Source of the DNA: Sphingobacterium yanglingense
GTDB lineage: Bacteria > Bacteroidota > Bacteroidia > Sphingobacteriales > Sphingobacteriaceae
Length of the DNA: 64,000 bases
Reading direction: 5' to 3'
NCBI RefSeq assembly: GCF_004363245.1
Contig: NZ_SNYV01000013.1
Span: forward strand, 334,939-398,938
Under the pieces are notes generated by a model. The model ran no database searches. It saw only the letters and a list, made by a program, of their open reading frames with translations, and had not been told where the DNA came from. Made by a program: the position numbers and the translations under genes. Below, in pieces: positions 8,965 to 18,521 of this stretch. Every line of letters begins with the position of its first letter. The stretch's first letter is position 1.

Positions 8965-10671
8965 ATGAAAAAAATATCACGTAAAGAATATGCAAGTTAC
9001 TTTGGTCCTACCACTGGGGACAAGATAAGATTGGCAGATACCGATCTATGGATACAGATTGAGAAGGATTTTACCACCTACGGAGATGAGTTAATTTTCG
9101 GCGGCGGAAAGGTGGTGCGCGATGGCATGGGACAGCATCCAACGGCTTTGCAGGAAGAAGTGTTGGATACAGTAATTACCAATGCGGTCATATTAGATCA
9201 TTGGGGAATTGTAAAGGCGGATATCGGTATCAAGAACGGCAAGATTGCGGGAGTTGGTAAGGCAGGTAACCCCTTGATTATGGATGGAGTGACAAAGGGA
9301 ATGGTTGTAGGAGTGGGGACCGAAGTCGTAGCTGGGGAGAATCTCATCGTGACAGCTGGTACAATCGATACTCATGTACACTATATCTGTCCACAACAGT
9401 TTGATGTTGCACTACAGGCTGGCACAACCACCGTGGTCGGAGGGGGAACAGGTCCAGTGGCTGGTACCTTGGCTACCAACTGTACTTCTGGTGTTTGGAA
9501 TCTGCGAAAAATGGCCCTAGCGACAGATACTATTCCTGTGAATTTTGTGTTTTTAGCTAAAGGAAATAGTTCGAGTAAAACCGCTTTACAGGAATTGATT
9601 GACGCCGGCGCTGGTGGGCTCAAGATTCATGAAGATTGGGGAAGCACGCCATTTGTGCTGAATAATTGTCTTGAGGTCGCCGACCAAGCAGATATACAGG
9701 TATGTATACACACCGATACGCTTAATGAAGCCGGATTTGTTGGAGACTCATTGGCTTCCTTTGCTGGGCGCTCTATCCATACTTATCATACCGAAGGAGC
9801 AGGAGGTGGACACGCTCCAGATTTGTTGAAAGTTGTTGAATACGATAATATTCTGCCGTCATCGACTACGCCTACCAATCCATTTACTATCAATACGATA
9901 GATGAGCATTTGGATATGATGATGATATGTCATCATCTCGATAAGAATATTCCTGAAGACGTTGCTTTTGCTAAGTCGCGTATTCGTGCTCAAACTATTG
10001 CAGCCGAAGGGCTATTGCACGATATGGGAGCTATCTCTATGATGAGTTCGGATTCTCAGGCGATGGGGAGAATAGGTGAAGTGGTGATGCGTACATGGCA
10101 GATTGCCGATAAGATGAAAAAGGATAGAGGTGTGTTGGGGGCTAATAAGCTTAATGATAACTTCAGAGCAAAACGCTATGTGGCAAAATATACGATCAAT
10201 CCGGCAATCACACATGGTATTGCGACTCATGTAGGGTCTATTGAAGTGGGTAAGTTGGCAGATTTGGTATTCTATAAACCGCAGGCTTTTGGTGTCAAAC
10301 CTGAGATGGTGATGAAGGGCGGGATTATTGCTTATGCAGGGATGGGGGATCCAAATGCCTCAATATCTACTCCTCAACCTTATATGTATCGCCCGATGTG
10401 GGGTACGCATGGGCAGGTCGTCGGACAGATTTCAGCACTATTTGTCGCACAATCTGCGATAAATCAAGGTGAACTGGAAGAGCTTGGCGTTAAGAAAATG
10501 CTTGTTGCTGTACAGAATACCCGAAACGTAAAGAAAACAGATCTCATTCATAATGACAGTATGCCTAGCATCGTTATGAATCACAATACCTACGACATCA
10601 GTATTAATGGCGATGTTGTAGCGGTAACACCTTCGGCATTCTTACCGATGGCGCAATTATATATGCTGTAG
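8965..10671 (+). CDS. ureC: Urease alpha (catalytic) subunit
   Basis: A 568-residue amidohydrolase hydrolysing urea to ammonia and carbamate. All active-site residues are present: metal ligands H137 and H139 ([11 protein letters not shown]), carbamylated K220 (GLKIHEDWG), H249, H275 ([12 protein letters not shown]), D363 (SSDSQAMGR), plus H222 and the flap C322-H323 (MICHHLD). Every position is offset by three from the Klebsiella numbering. No ureD, E, F or G follows: a terminator comes 28 bp after the stop, then a Crp/Fnr gene. The C-terminus ends LYML instead of the common LF-x-F-type ending. Either accessory genes are elsewhere or maturation does not need them, as in the iron-type UreA2B2 enzyme of Helicobacter mustelae. 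Confidence 0.95.
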   Translation: MKKISRKEYASYFGPTTGDKIRLADTDLWIQIEKDFTTYGDELIFGGGKVVRDGMGQHPTALQEEVLDTVITNAVILDHWGIVKADIGIKNGKIAGVGKAGNPLIMDGVTKGMVVGVGTEVVAGENLIVTAGTIDTHVHYICPQQFDVALQAGTTTVVGGGTGPVAGTLATNCTSGVWNLRKMALATDTIPVNFVFLAKGNSSSKTALQELIDAGAGGLKIHEDWGSTPFVLNNCLEVADQADIQVCIHTDTLNEAGFVGDSLASFAGRSIHTYHTEGAGGGHAPDLLKVVEYDNILPSSTTPTNPFTINTIDEHLDMMMICHHLDKNIPEDVAFAKSRIRAQTIAAEGLLHDMGAISMMSSDSQAMGRIGEVVMRTWQIADKMKKDRGVLGANKLNDNFRAKRYVAKYTINPAITHGIATHVGSIEVGKLADLVFYKPQAFGVKPEMVMKGGIIAYAGMGDPNASISTPQPYMYRPMWGTHGQVVGQISALFVAQSAINQGELEELGVKKMLVAVQNTRNVKKTDLIHNDSMPSIVMNHNTYDISINGDVVAVTPSAFLPMAQLYML

Positions 10672-10698
10672 CTTTTTTCATTTTTTATATTTATTTCG

Positions 10699-10732
10699 AG
10701 CCGGATAATTCTCCTTTTTATCCGGCTTTTTT
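10699..10732 (+). terminator. Intrinsic terminator after ureC
   Basis: A 10-bp perfect stem (AGCCGGATAA / TTATCCGGCT) with a 9-nt loop, followed by a run of T. It closes the two-gene urease operon. Confidence 0.88.
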
Positions 10733-10817
10733 GTTTGTATAATACTCAGAGCTTGTGGAAAGGTCATTAAATTGATATTTTTGATACTCGGGATATAGGT
10801 TTTATTCTAAGGGAAAT

Positions 10818-11387
10818 ATGATGATCGAACAATTTTTTTTAAGCTTTGGCATTTTCAGTAAAGAAGAGATAGCTGGTTTTTTGACTTTATTCGAGCAGAG
10901 GCAGCTTCCTAAATCCAGCTATTTTGCTCAGGCAGGGCAAGTCTGTCGGGAAGTCGCATTTATAGAATCGGGAATATTCCGTTCCTATTATCATACGGAG
11001 AAAGGGGACGATGTTACCTATTGTTTCCGTTTTCCTAATGGTATGCTAGGGGCTTATTCCTCTTTTATCTCGGGAGAACCGAGTGTCGAAAATCTGCAAG
11101 CACTTACTGAAGCCAGGATTTGGGTTCTAACTAAGAAGAAGATAGAAGACCTGGAGGTATCCAACTCGAAATGGACGAAGTTCTTGAAGATCATTGCCGA
11201 ACAACAATATATGGAACTTGAAGAACGTGTGTTTCAATTACAAAAAGAAAGCGCTTCATCGCGCTATGCCAGTTTGCTTAAAAAACAACCTGATTACATA
11301 CAATCCATACCTTTACAGTACCTGTCTTCTTATTTGGGTATCACCCAACGACATTTAAGCCGTATCCGAAAATCGCTTTCTTTTTAG
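10818..11387 (+). CDS. Crp/Fnr-family transcriptional regulator
   Basis: A 189-residue protein with the cNMP-binding-like fold (about 20-115, with VAFIESGIFRSYYH) and a C-terminal winged helix (SSYLGITQRHLSRIRKSLSF). It is the same length as the regulator at 871-1440 and clearly the same family, but the two sequences differ along most of their length, so this is not a recent duplicate. A flavodoxin-fold NAD(P)H oxidoreductase gene begins 62 bp downstream on the same strand; Crp/Fnr genes next to quinone reductases are common in this phylum, suggesting redox or electrophile control of that gene. Confidence 0.88.
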   Translation: MMIEQFFLSFGIFSKEEIAGFLTLFEQRQLPKSSYFAQAGQVCREVAFIESGIFRSYYHTEKGDDVTYCFRFPNGMLGAYSSFISGEPSVENLQALTEARIWVLTKKKIEDLEVSNSKWTKFLKIIAEQQYMELEERVFQLQKESASSRYASLLKKQPDYIQSIPLQYLSSYLGITQRHLSRIRKSLSF

Positions 11388-11421
11388 ACATTTGTCCTGT
11401 ATAATTGGTCGGTACAGCTGT

Positions 11422-11429
11422 TAGCTTTG
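11422..11429 (+). promoter_or_regulatory. Candidate -7 element for the oxidoreductase gene
   Basis: TAGCTTTG matches TANNTTTG and lies 21 bp before the ATG at 11450. No convincing -33 TTTG at the right spacing was seen. Confidence 0.4.
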
Positions 11430-11449
11430 CATAACATATTTCAGCAGCT

Positions 11450-12028
11450 ATGAAGAAAATCGTAATTATCAATGGACACCCCAATAAGGAATCTTTTAAC
11501 AGTGCACTGGTACATGCTTATGAGGAAGGAGCCCTTGGGCAGCAAGCCGAGATAAGGGTTATTCCTATTGGTGAGTTACAATTCAACCCTAATCTACAGT
11601 ACGGATATCAACAACGAATGGAATTAGAACCCGATTTGATGCAAGCATGGGATAGCATTTTATGGGCCGACCATCTCGTTTGGGTTCATCCCGTTTGGTG
11701 GGGAGGGCTCCCGGCAGTAACCAAGGGATTTGTCGATCGACTCTTTCTTCCCGGTATGGCGTACAAGTATCGTCCAAATTCTGTATGGTGGGACAAGCTA
11801 TTATCAGGCAAGACCGCACATATTATAACCACACTGGATCAACCAGGGTGGTATTACCGACTGTTTTTTGGAAGACCTAGTGTCAATCAATTGAAAAAGT
11901 CAATTTTAGAATTCTGTGGAATCAAACCGGTAAAAGTTACCTATGTTGGTGTTATACGTAATTCAACGGATGCTCAACGTACGAAGTGGTTGGATAAGGT
12001 CAGAGGTATTGGGCGAAGATTGATATAG
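11450..12028 (+). CDS. NAD(P)H-dependent oxidoreductase, flavodoxin-like fold
   Basis: A 192-residue FMN or FAD enzyme of the NQO1/KefF/modulator of drug activity family. It opens with the nucleotide-phosphate loop (IVIINGHPNKESFNSAL) and carries the family core WADHLVWVHPVWWGGLPA followed by KGFVDRLFLPG. It should reduce quinones or nitro-compounds by two electrons in the cytosol. It sits just behind a Crp/Fnr regulator gene with its own candidate promoter between them. Confidence 0.88.
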   Translation: MKKIVIINGHPNKESFNSALVHAYEEGALGQQAEIRVIPIGELQFNPNLQYGYQQRMELEPDLMQAWDSILWADHLVWVHPVWWGGLPAVTKGFVDRLFLPGMAYKYRPNSVWWDKLLSGKTAHIITTLDQPGWYYRLFFGRPSVNQLKKSILEFCGIKPVKVTYVGVIRNSTDAQRTKWLDKVRGIGRRLI

Positions 12029-12117
12029 TTTACTTTGTACCCAAAAGCAAATGCTTGTAATAAAAATTTATTAGGTTTGTTGGCTTAAGTTAAGTAGTAC
12101 CTTTTTATTATTCTATA

Positions 12118-13860
12118 ATGTGTTTTAATCCGCGTATTTTTTCTGTTCTTATTCTTTCTATCTTTTCTATGGCCTGTTTTAGCCAAAATCTGGAGAACGA
12201 ACAGAAAGACCGAGACTTAAAGATATTGCTGATTTCGGATTTGAATGATGCCTATGGTTCGGTCACTTATAGTACAGAAGTACACCGTTTGGTGGGACGG
12301 ATAAAAGACATTAATCCAGATATTATCTTGTGTGGGGGCGATATGGTTGCTGGACAAAAAGCCTCTTTACATAGGTCTCAGCTAGATAGTATGTGGAGCG
12401 GATTTCAGACTGCGGTCTTGGAGCCCATTCACCAAATGAATATTCCTTTTGGTTTTACCATGGGTAACCACGACGCTTCGCCTAATTATAAAAGTGATCG
12501 GGAAGCAGCTTCTGCATTTTGGATAGCTTATAAAGATCAGGCAAAGCTTACCTTCGTCGATGATACACACTTTCCGTATTATTTCTCTTATCTAAAGAAT
12601 AACATCTTATTTTTGAGTTGGGATGCTTCGTCATCCGTTATCCCCGATGCGGTAAAGAACTGGATGGCAACACAATTATCCTCCGATTATGCACGAAAAG
12701 CAAGAGGACGGATAGTTTTGGGACATTTGCCCCTATATGCTCTGGTGGAGGCGAAGAACAAACCTGGTGAAGTAATAGATGATGCCGATGCGACCTTAGC
12801 TTTCTTTAAGGACTACGGTGTAGACATGTATATTTCCGGTCATCAACATGCTTATTTCCCTGGATCCAAACAGCAAGTCACGCTCCTACACAGTGGTTGC
12901 CTAGGGGGAGGACCTAGACCATTGATTGGTCATGACGCGCCGGCTTACAAATCTTACGCAATTATTGATATTCCAAAAAAAGGAGGGATGAGCAAGGCGA
13001 GTATACTTGGTTTTGTGGCACCAGATGATCGTAAGGTAACACTTAGTGCGCTGCCCAGAGAAGTAACCGGGTTCAATGGAACTGTAAAACGTATAGACCA
13101 CTCTCTTACAGGAGAAAAATTGAATTTACCCAAGCTGCCTAAGGAGGCCTTGCCCGCAAAGAGTATTGTACAAAAACTATCTGAGTTAGATAATGAACAG
13201 CGGGAAAAAGCTATTGCCAGGTTCTTTCTTGAAGGTAACTTTCCGAAGTTTATGCGAAAACTAAAGCGTATTGATGTAACCGGTATGGATGAAAAAGGAA
13301 ACAAGATTGATGCCTATTATTATGTCATGCCCGATTATTTGATGTTGGGCACGGATGCCGATTTCGTGCGATTACCGATACGACCTAGCACGGCTCAATA
13401 TATAGCCGATTCGCTAGGATTGGTGTTGAGTAACAGTAAGGTCTGTGATGCTGTTTATCAGCAGGCTAAGGTAAAACTCGAGCCTTTACCCTTAACAGAA
13501 GATAGGGAGCAGTTCAGTACTTTCGTGGCACATAATACCCTCATCGAACAGCAGCGTAAGGGAAGAAAAGGTCTTATTGCCGGGATTAAGAAAGATGTCG
13601 TATCAACTGAAAAACTTCGTGGTACCAAGGGGAAAATGGCGTTGTATGGTTGGCATAGATTGGATGGTAAACCTATACAACCTGTCTTTACAGGCCATGC
13701 CGAATATTATGTGGACTATAGCCATGGGATTCGGTTTGTATATCCTTATCTCTTCGTAGGTAAGATGAAAATTGCGTTTGATGATGCGCTAATGAATCCC
13801 TCATTGCGCCTTCTGTTGACCGATGAGAACGCAAGTTCTTATTATAATTACCCTTGGTAA
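12118..13860 (+). CDS. Secreted metallophosphoesterase
   Basis: A 580-residue protein with an N-terminal signal peptide (VLILSIFSMACFSQ). The calcineurin-like domain spans about 35-290 with ISDLNDAYG, GGDMVAG, GNHDASP, GHLPLY and SGHQHAYF, giving the expected two-metal ligand set. The second half (about 300-580) matches no domain I recognise; it is probably a C-terminal domain typical of Bacteroidota family members. The substrate cannot be read from the sequence: nucleotides, phospholipid headgroups or phosphomonoesters are all possible. The cysteine in SMAC could be a lipid attachment site, though the lipobox is poor. Confidence 0.85.
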   Translation: MCFNPRIFSVLILSIFSMACFSQNLENEQKDRDLKILLISDLNDAYGSVTYSTEVHRLVGRIKDINPDIILCGGDMVAGQKASLHRSQLDSMWSGFQTAVLEPIHQMNIPFGFTMGNHDASPNYKSDREAASAFWIAYKDQAKLTFVDDTHFPYYFSYLKNNILFLSWDASSSVIPDAVKNWMATQLSSDYARKARGRIVLGHLPLYALVEAKNKPGEVIDDADATLAFFKDYGVDMYISGHQHAYFPGSKQQVTLLHSGCLGGGPRPLIGHDAPAYKSYAIIDIPKKGGMSKASILGFVAPDDRKVTLSALPREVTGFNGTVKRIDHSLTGEKLNLPKLPKEALPAKSIVQKLSELDNEQREKAIARFFLEGNFPKFMRKLKRIDVTGMDEKGNKIDAYYYVMPDYLMLGTDADFVRLPIRPSTAQYIADSLGLVLSNSKVCDAVYQQAKVKLEPLPLTEDREQFSTFVAHNTLIEQQRKGRKGLIAGIKKDVVSTEKLRGTKGKMALYGWHRLDGKPIQPVFTGHAEYYVDYSHGIRFVYPYLFVGKMKIAFDDALMNPSLRLLLTDENASSYYNYPW

Positions 13861-13969
13861 TCCAGCAAATGAGATACATCTGGACTATGTTGTATTGTTG
13901 TTTCTGTATCATTTGACTGTTCCAGTTTAGACCTATGTTTGTACAGTGTTTATTAAACCCCGTACAACT

Positions 13970-14779
13970 ATGGTTAAAGCTATTTTTTTTGATGTAGACG
14001 GTACTCTATTACGATTTAATGAGGAAACTATTCCAGATTCCATACTCGATAGTCTACGCTGTTTAAAAAACAGTGGAATAAAGGTGTTTGTCGCTTCTGG
14101 GCGTTCCTATGCCCAGATTAAGCGTGTCACCGACTTTCCTTTTGATGGATTTGTCGCTTCCAATGGGGCTGTTGCCATCGATACCGAAGGAAAGGTTCTT
14201 TATAAATCATCAATACCTTATATCGATTTATTTAATCTGGTGCAATACCTGGAGTCTACATCTTCCGGATTTTGTATTTCCTATATGACTGAAGAAGGTG
14301 TTTTTGCTAATGATATCAATGAATTATTGAAACATCATTATTCACTTATCCATATTCCCCTTCCCGAAAAAAGACCGTTGTTAGAGTTATTACGCTCCAA
14401 GGTGTTTCAGCTTACTGCCTATATCGGCCCGGAGCGGGAAAAGACGCTTATTGATAATATTATGGTCAATTGTGTGGCGACGAGGTGGCATGATGATTTT
14501 GCGGATATCAATAATCAGCGTTACAATAAGGCTACGGGAGTCGCCTTTTGGTTGCGCTACTATGGTCTTGCAAAGCGCGATACGATGGCTTTTGGGGATG
14601 GTGGTAATGATATCGAAATGCTTAAATACGTGGGGTATGGGGTGGCTATGGGGAATGCCCGCCAGGAGGTGAAGGATATCGCTTATCACGTCACGGGTGA
14701 GGTCGATGAAGCGGGTGTTGTACAGGCGTTAAAGTATTTTAACCTGTTACAGGAGGAAGATGGACTGATTACACTCTAA
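13970..14779 (+). CDS. Cof-type HAD-superfamily hydrolase
   Basis: A 269-residue haloacid dehalogenase phosphatase: motif I FFDVDGTLL, motif II VASGRS, motif III lysine in NNQRYNKATG and motif IV FGDGGNDIEML, with a type IIB cap between motifs II and III. Such Cof/YbhA-type enzymes remove phosphate from sugars or cofactors such as pyridoxal phosphate. The ATG at 13970 is preferred to an upstream GTG because it lies directly before the first beta strand. The hemL gene follows 13 bp downstream, so the two are probably cotranscribed. Confidence 0.88.
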   Translation: MVKAIFFDVDGTLLRFNEETIPDSILDSLRCLKNSGIKVFVASGRSYAQIKRVTDFPFDGFVASNGAVAIDTEGKVLYKSSIPYIDLFNLVQYLESTSSGFCISYMTEEGVFANDINELLKHHYSLIHIPLPEKRPLLELLRSKVFQLTAYIGPEREKTLIDNIMVNCVATRWHDDFADINNQRYNKATGVAFWLRYYGLAKRDTMAFGDGGNDIEMLKYVGYGVAMGNARQEVKDIAYHVTGEVDEAGVVQALKYFNLLQEEDGLITL

Positions 14780-14792
14780 ATATAATAGCATC

Positions 14793-16133
14793 ATGAAAAA
14801 AGACAGATATGAGATCAGTAGAAGGCTTTTTTTGAAAGCCGAAGCACTTATTCCCGGTGGAGTTAATTCTCCTGTCCGGGCATTTAATAGTGTAGGCGGA
14901 AATCCTGTTTTTGTTAAAAAAGGAAAAGGGGCTTACCTGTACGATGCGGATGATAATACCTATATAGACTATGTGAATTCTTGGGGAGCCCTCCTGTTTG
15001 GCCATGCTTTCTTTCCAGTTGTCGGTTCCATTCAGCAACAAGCGCTTTTAGGTACTTCGTATGGTATTCCTACAGAAGCGGAGATAGAACTGGCAAAATT
15101 ATTTGTCGATGCTGTACCTCATGTGGAGAAGGTTCGATTTGTCAATTCTGGGACAGAAGCAACGATGAGCGCTATTCGACTTGCGCGCGGATTTACAGGA
15201 AGAAATAAGATTATCAAATTTATTGGCTGTTACCATGGTCATGCCGATTCCTTCTTAGTGGCTGGAGGCAGTGGCTTGTCCACATTGGGGATTCCCGATT
15301 CGGCGGGGGTACCAGAGGGAGCGGTAGCGGATACTTTATTGGCTGATTTCAACTCGCTAGATAGTGTCGCGCTTTTGTTTGAGCAGTTTCCAGAAAGTAT
15401 TGCGGCAGTAATTGTCGAGCCGGTAGCCGGCAATATGGGCTGTGTAGCACCATCGGGAGGTTTTTTGGAGGGTTTACGTAAACTTTGTTCCCAGTATCAG
15501 GCTTTATTGATTTTCGATGAAGTAATGACCGGGTTCCGTCTGGCACGGGGAGGAGCACAGGAGTATTTTAAGGTGGAGGCAGACTTGGTGACTTTTGGAA
15601 AGATTGTTGGTAGCGGATTGCCCGTCGGTGCATTTGCTGGTAAAAGACATATTATGGATCAGTTGGCCCCCTTGGGACCTGTATATCAAGCAGGGACACT
15701 TTCCGGGAATCCTTTAGCGATGTCGGCAGGAATAGAGATGCTGAAGCGTATCAATAAGGATGAAGCGTTGTATCGGAGGATTCAACATAAGACTTCCTAT
15801 CTAGAGGAAGGGTTGAAGTCCGTATTTGAGGAATTGCAGGTTCAGGTCTGTATCAACAGTGTAGGTTCTATGATTTCTCTGTTTTTCAATAGCGATGTGG
15901 TGACGGATTATGCATCAGCCCAAGGTGCAGATGCAGGTATATTTCGTGCGTTTTTCCATGGTATGCTAGAGCAAGGAATCTATCTTCCGCCTTCTCCATT
16001 CGAGTCTTGGTTTTTGTCCGATGCACTTACGCAAGAAGACCTGGATTATACGATTGAAGCAGCGCGTACAGTGTTAACGGGGCTTATAAAAAATAAAATA
16101 GCAACAGAATCTACGCTAAGCTGGACTAGGTGA
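14793..16133 (+). CDS. hemL: Glutamate-1-semialdehyde 2,1-aminomutase
   Basis: A 446-residue PLP enzyme that converts glutamate-1-semialdehyde to 5-aminolevulinate in haem synthesis. Diagnostic stretches are EALIPGGVNSPVRAF at the start, VNSGTEATMSAIRLARG, and VTFGKIVGSGLPVGAFAG with the PLP lysine. It carries a slightly longer C-terminal tail (about ten residues) than most. The cbb3 oxidase cluster, which needs b- and c-type haem, starts 230 bp downstream beyond tRNA-Cys, so haem supply and use are near neighbours. Confidence 0.95.
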   Translation: MKKDRYEISRRLFLKAEALIPGGVNSPVRAFNSVGGNPVFVKKGKGAYLYDADDNTYIDYVNSWGALLFGHAFFPVVGSIQQQALLGTSYGIPTEAEIELAKLFVDAVPHVEKVRFVNSGTEATMSAIRLARGFTGRNKIIKFIGCYHGHADSFLVAGGSGLSTLGIPDSAGVPEGAVADTLLADFNSLDSVALLFEQFPESIAAVIVEPVAGNMGCVAPSGGFLEGLRKLCSQYQALLIFDEVMTGFRLARGGAQEYFKVEADLVTFGKIVGSGLPVGAFAGKRHIMDQLAPLGPVYQAGTLSGNPLAMSAGIEMLKRINKDEALYRRIQHKTSYLEEGLKSVFEELQVQVCINSVGSMISLFFNSDVVTDYASAQGADAGIFRAFFHGMLEQGIYLPPSPFESWFLSDALTQEDLDYTIEAARTVLTGLIKNKIATESTLSWTR

Positions 16134-16174
16134 TTTTGCCTGAACTGTCATGGCAAATTGATCCACATATGGCG

Positions 16175-16182
16175 TATCTTTG
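16175..16182 (+). promoter_or_regulatory. Candidate -7 element for tRNA-Cys
   Basis: TATCTTTG matches the TANNTTTG consensus and lies 38 bp before the tRNA 5' end, leaving room for a short leader. Confidence 0.45.
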
Positions 16183-16219
16183 GGTAACAAAAGATGATCT
16201 ACTAAAACGAAGATCTTAA

Positions 16220-16289
16220 GGTCAGGTGACTGATTGGAAGGTAAAGGTTTGCAAGACCTTTTATAATGGTTCGAATCCATTCCTGACCT
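16220..16289 (+). tRNA. tRNA-Cys (anticodon GCA)
   Basis: A full cloverleaf can be folded by hand: acceptor GGTCAGG / CCTGACC, D arm ACT / GGT with the conserved GG in the loop, anticodon stem AAGGT / ACCTT enclosing TTGCAAG (anticodon GCA at 16251-16253), and T arm AATGG-TTCGAAT-CCATT. The variable loop is four bases. The discriminator is T, normal for tRNA-Cys, and CCA is not encoded. Confidence 0.93.
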
Positions 16290-16366
16290 CTTCTTTTCCA
16301 AAGCCATATTTTCCCAAGCCTGGGTTGATTCTAAATCATATTCTTTAAAACGAGTAATTATACTTT

Positions 16367-18505
16367 ATGGCAATGTCAAGATTTTATCCTTTACTTTTTA
16401 GTTGTTTACTGTTGTACACCCCGCAGGTTTCCAAAGCACATGTCATGCTCCCGACCTCTTTTTCATTCCGTGACATGGATTGGATAACCTGCCTTGGGGT
16501 TGTATTGGTTTTATTTTTGTTTATCGCATCGACTTTGTTATATAAGTACATCAATCAATACTGGCAGTTATTGCAAAACCGTATGCAGCGAGAAGAAGAG
16601 GATGGAAAACGTTTGGAGTACCTGATACGGGATAGCAATGCTGAACAGATAAGCCGATTGTGGAATATAATCAATCAATTGCTTAAAAATAAGAGGATTG
16701 GAGCTGTTCTTTTCTTTATGTTGGGAACGGTTTTGCAGGGGAGGGCACAGTTTTACGAAAAAGTCGAAGATTTGGATTTGCTCAGCCAAGGTGGTGTATT
16801 GGTGACGATGGTTCTGGTAGCGATCCCACTTGTTGTCGCTATTATCCTGCTGGTTGTACAAATCAGGAAGCAAGTGCGCAAGTCCGCTCATATGGGAACA
16901 AAGAAGGAAGCAGAGGAACTTGCTACCTATATGCGGAAACAGGATGATATAGATGCCGCTGTTTTTGAGAAGCGGATGGGGGCACTTCAATACCGACTCT
17001 CGGATCAGGAATTGAGTGGGGAAGCTGCGATATCTGATGAAAAAGGACTGTTGCAGAGTCGAAATCTCGAAAATCTTCCTTTTGTGGCAAAAAAGCGAAA
17101 AGCACTCCCTAGGCCTAAAATAGATGCTTCAAGTTCCAGATTGATACAATGGTTTATCGGTACCGCTACATTTTGGCTGTTATTTGGCACGACCGTAGGT
17201 GAATATCTGGGGATTAAATTTATTGCGCCCGATGCTGAAGCTATAAGTTGGCTTAGTTTTGGACGGCTACGTCCAGTGCATACCAATGCGGTTTTTTGGG
17301 GTTGGTCATCTCTGGGGATGATTGGGCTAGGCTACTATATTGTTGCTAAAGTGAGCAATGTACAGCTACAGAAAGTCAATTGGGGATGGTACTCTTTGAT
17401 ATTAATCAATGCCTCCGTGTTGTTGGGTAGTCTCAGCCTGATGGCGGGGATAAACAATGGAGGCGGAGAGTATCGTGAGTATATCTGGCCCATCATGCTG
17501 TTGTTTGCTTTGGGATTGGCTTTTACTTTGGGTAGCTATCTCAAAACAATAGCAAAAAGAGAAACTAAGGAAATCTATATATCCAATTGGTATATCGTTT
17601 CGGCTGTATTGTTCATTTCTATCGTTGCGGTAGTAGGTTATCTTCCTTCTTATCAGGATGGATTGGGCGAGACGATTATTCAAGGTTACTATATGCATCA
17701 GGCCGTAGGAATGTGGTTTATGTTATTTACCTTAGGGATTGTCTATTATTTTCTGCCCCAACAGCTCAATCGGCCAATTTACTCCTATAGTCTAGGAATA
17801 TTGGCTTTTTGGACACAGATTCTTTTCTATACACTGATCGGTACACATCACTTTGTTTTTAGTGCTATTCCCTGGTGGTTACAGACGGTGGCAATTGTCG
17901 CCAGTGCAGGTATGGTGATTCCTGTGGCGGCAGGTACGACCAACTTCATCATGACTTTCCGTGGCGCTTGGCACAAGGTGAGAGATAGTTATTCCCTTCC
18001 TTTTTTTGTGGTAGGTATTGTTTTTTACTTTACAGGGTCTATGCAGGGTACGGCAGAAGCCTTCCGGTATACGAATCTGCTCTGGCATTTTACCGATTTT
18101 ACGGTAGCGCATTCCCATATGACGATGTATGGTATCATTGCCTTTTTGCTATGGGGCGGTATCTATGCCTTGCTTCCCCGTCTTACGGGAAAGGAATCGG
18201 GACAGGCTGCTATAGGTACTCATTTTTGGCTCGCATTAATTGGTCTGATGATTTATTCGGTCTCCTTGATGTATGGAGGGACATTGCGCGGTTTGGCATG
18301 GATGGAAAATGTGCCATTCATCGATAGCGTGACCTTAATGATGCCTTATTGGCTGTGGCGAGCGATAGGCGGAACTTTAATGTGGATTTCCCATATCATA
18401 TTTGCGTACAATGTGTTCCAGATGATGGCTGTGGGGAAAGAGGAGAAATCACTTGTAGATCAGGTTGTCGATTATTTGGAAAAGGAAAATATCGAAACTA
18501 ATTAA
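16367..18505 (+). CDS. ccoN: cbb3-type cytochrome oxidase subunit I with N-terminal extension
   Basis: A 712-residue membrane protein. The catalytic core (from about 260) has the haem and copper ligands of CcoN: RPVHTNAVFWGW, YYMHQAVGMWF, IGTHHFVFS with the cross-linked tyrosine candidate in LFYTL, and the two-histidine motif AHSHMTMYG. Ahead of it lie about 250 extra residues: a signal-like segment, membrane helices near 36-58, 102-118 and 142-165, and a charged linker. This extension is not part of classical CcoN (about 480 residues) and is described in finding form. It reduces oxygen at the inner membrane. The gene for the cytochrome c subunit follows 16 bp downstream. Confidence 0.9.
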   Translation: MAMSRFYPLLFSCLLLYTPQVSKAHVMLPTSFSFRDMDWITCLGVVLVLFLFIASTLLYKYINQYWQLLQNRMQREEEDGKRLEYLIRDSNAEQISRLWNIINQLLKNKRIGAVLFFMLGTVLQGRAQFYEKVEDLDLLSQGGVLVTMVLVAIPLVVAIILLVVQIRKQVRKSAHMGTKKEAEELATYMRKQDDIDAAVFEKRMGALQYRLSDQELSGEAAISDEKGLLQSRNLENLPFVAKKRKALPRPKIDASSSRLIQWFIGTATFWLLFGTTVGEYLGIKFIAPDAEAISWLSFGRLRPVHTNAVFWGWSSLGMIGLGYYIVAKVSNVQLQKVNWGWYSLILINASVLLGSLSLMAGINNGGGEYREYIWPIMLLFALGLAFTLGSYLKTIAKRETKEIYISNWYIVSAVLFISIVAVVGYLPSYQDGLGETIIQGYYMHQAVGMWFMLFTLGIVYYFLPQQLNRPIYSYSLGILAFWTQILFYTLIGTHHFVFSAIPWWLQTVAIVASAGMVIPVAAGTTNFIMTFRGAWHKVRDSYSLPFFVVGIVFYFTGSMQGTAEAFRYTNLLWHFTDFTVAHSHMTMYGIIAFLLWGGIYALLPRLTGKESGQAAIGTHFWLALIGLMIYSVSLMYGGTLRGLAWMENVPFIDSVTLMMPYWLWRAIGGTLMWISHIIFAYNVFQMMAVGKEEKSLVDQVVDYLEKENIETN

Positions 18506-18521
18506 AGGAGGAAGCTAAGAA

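Noticed and set aside
9193-10230. Minus-strand frames inside ureC
   Set aside because: Shadow frames of a strongly coding gene with all catalytic motifs.
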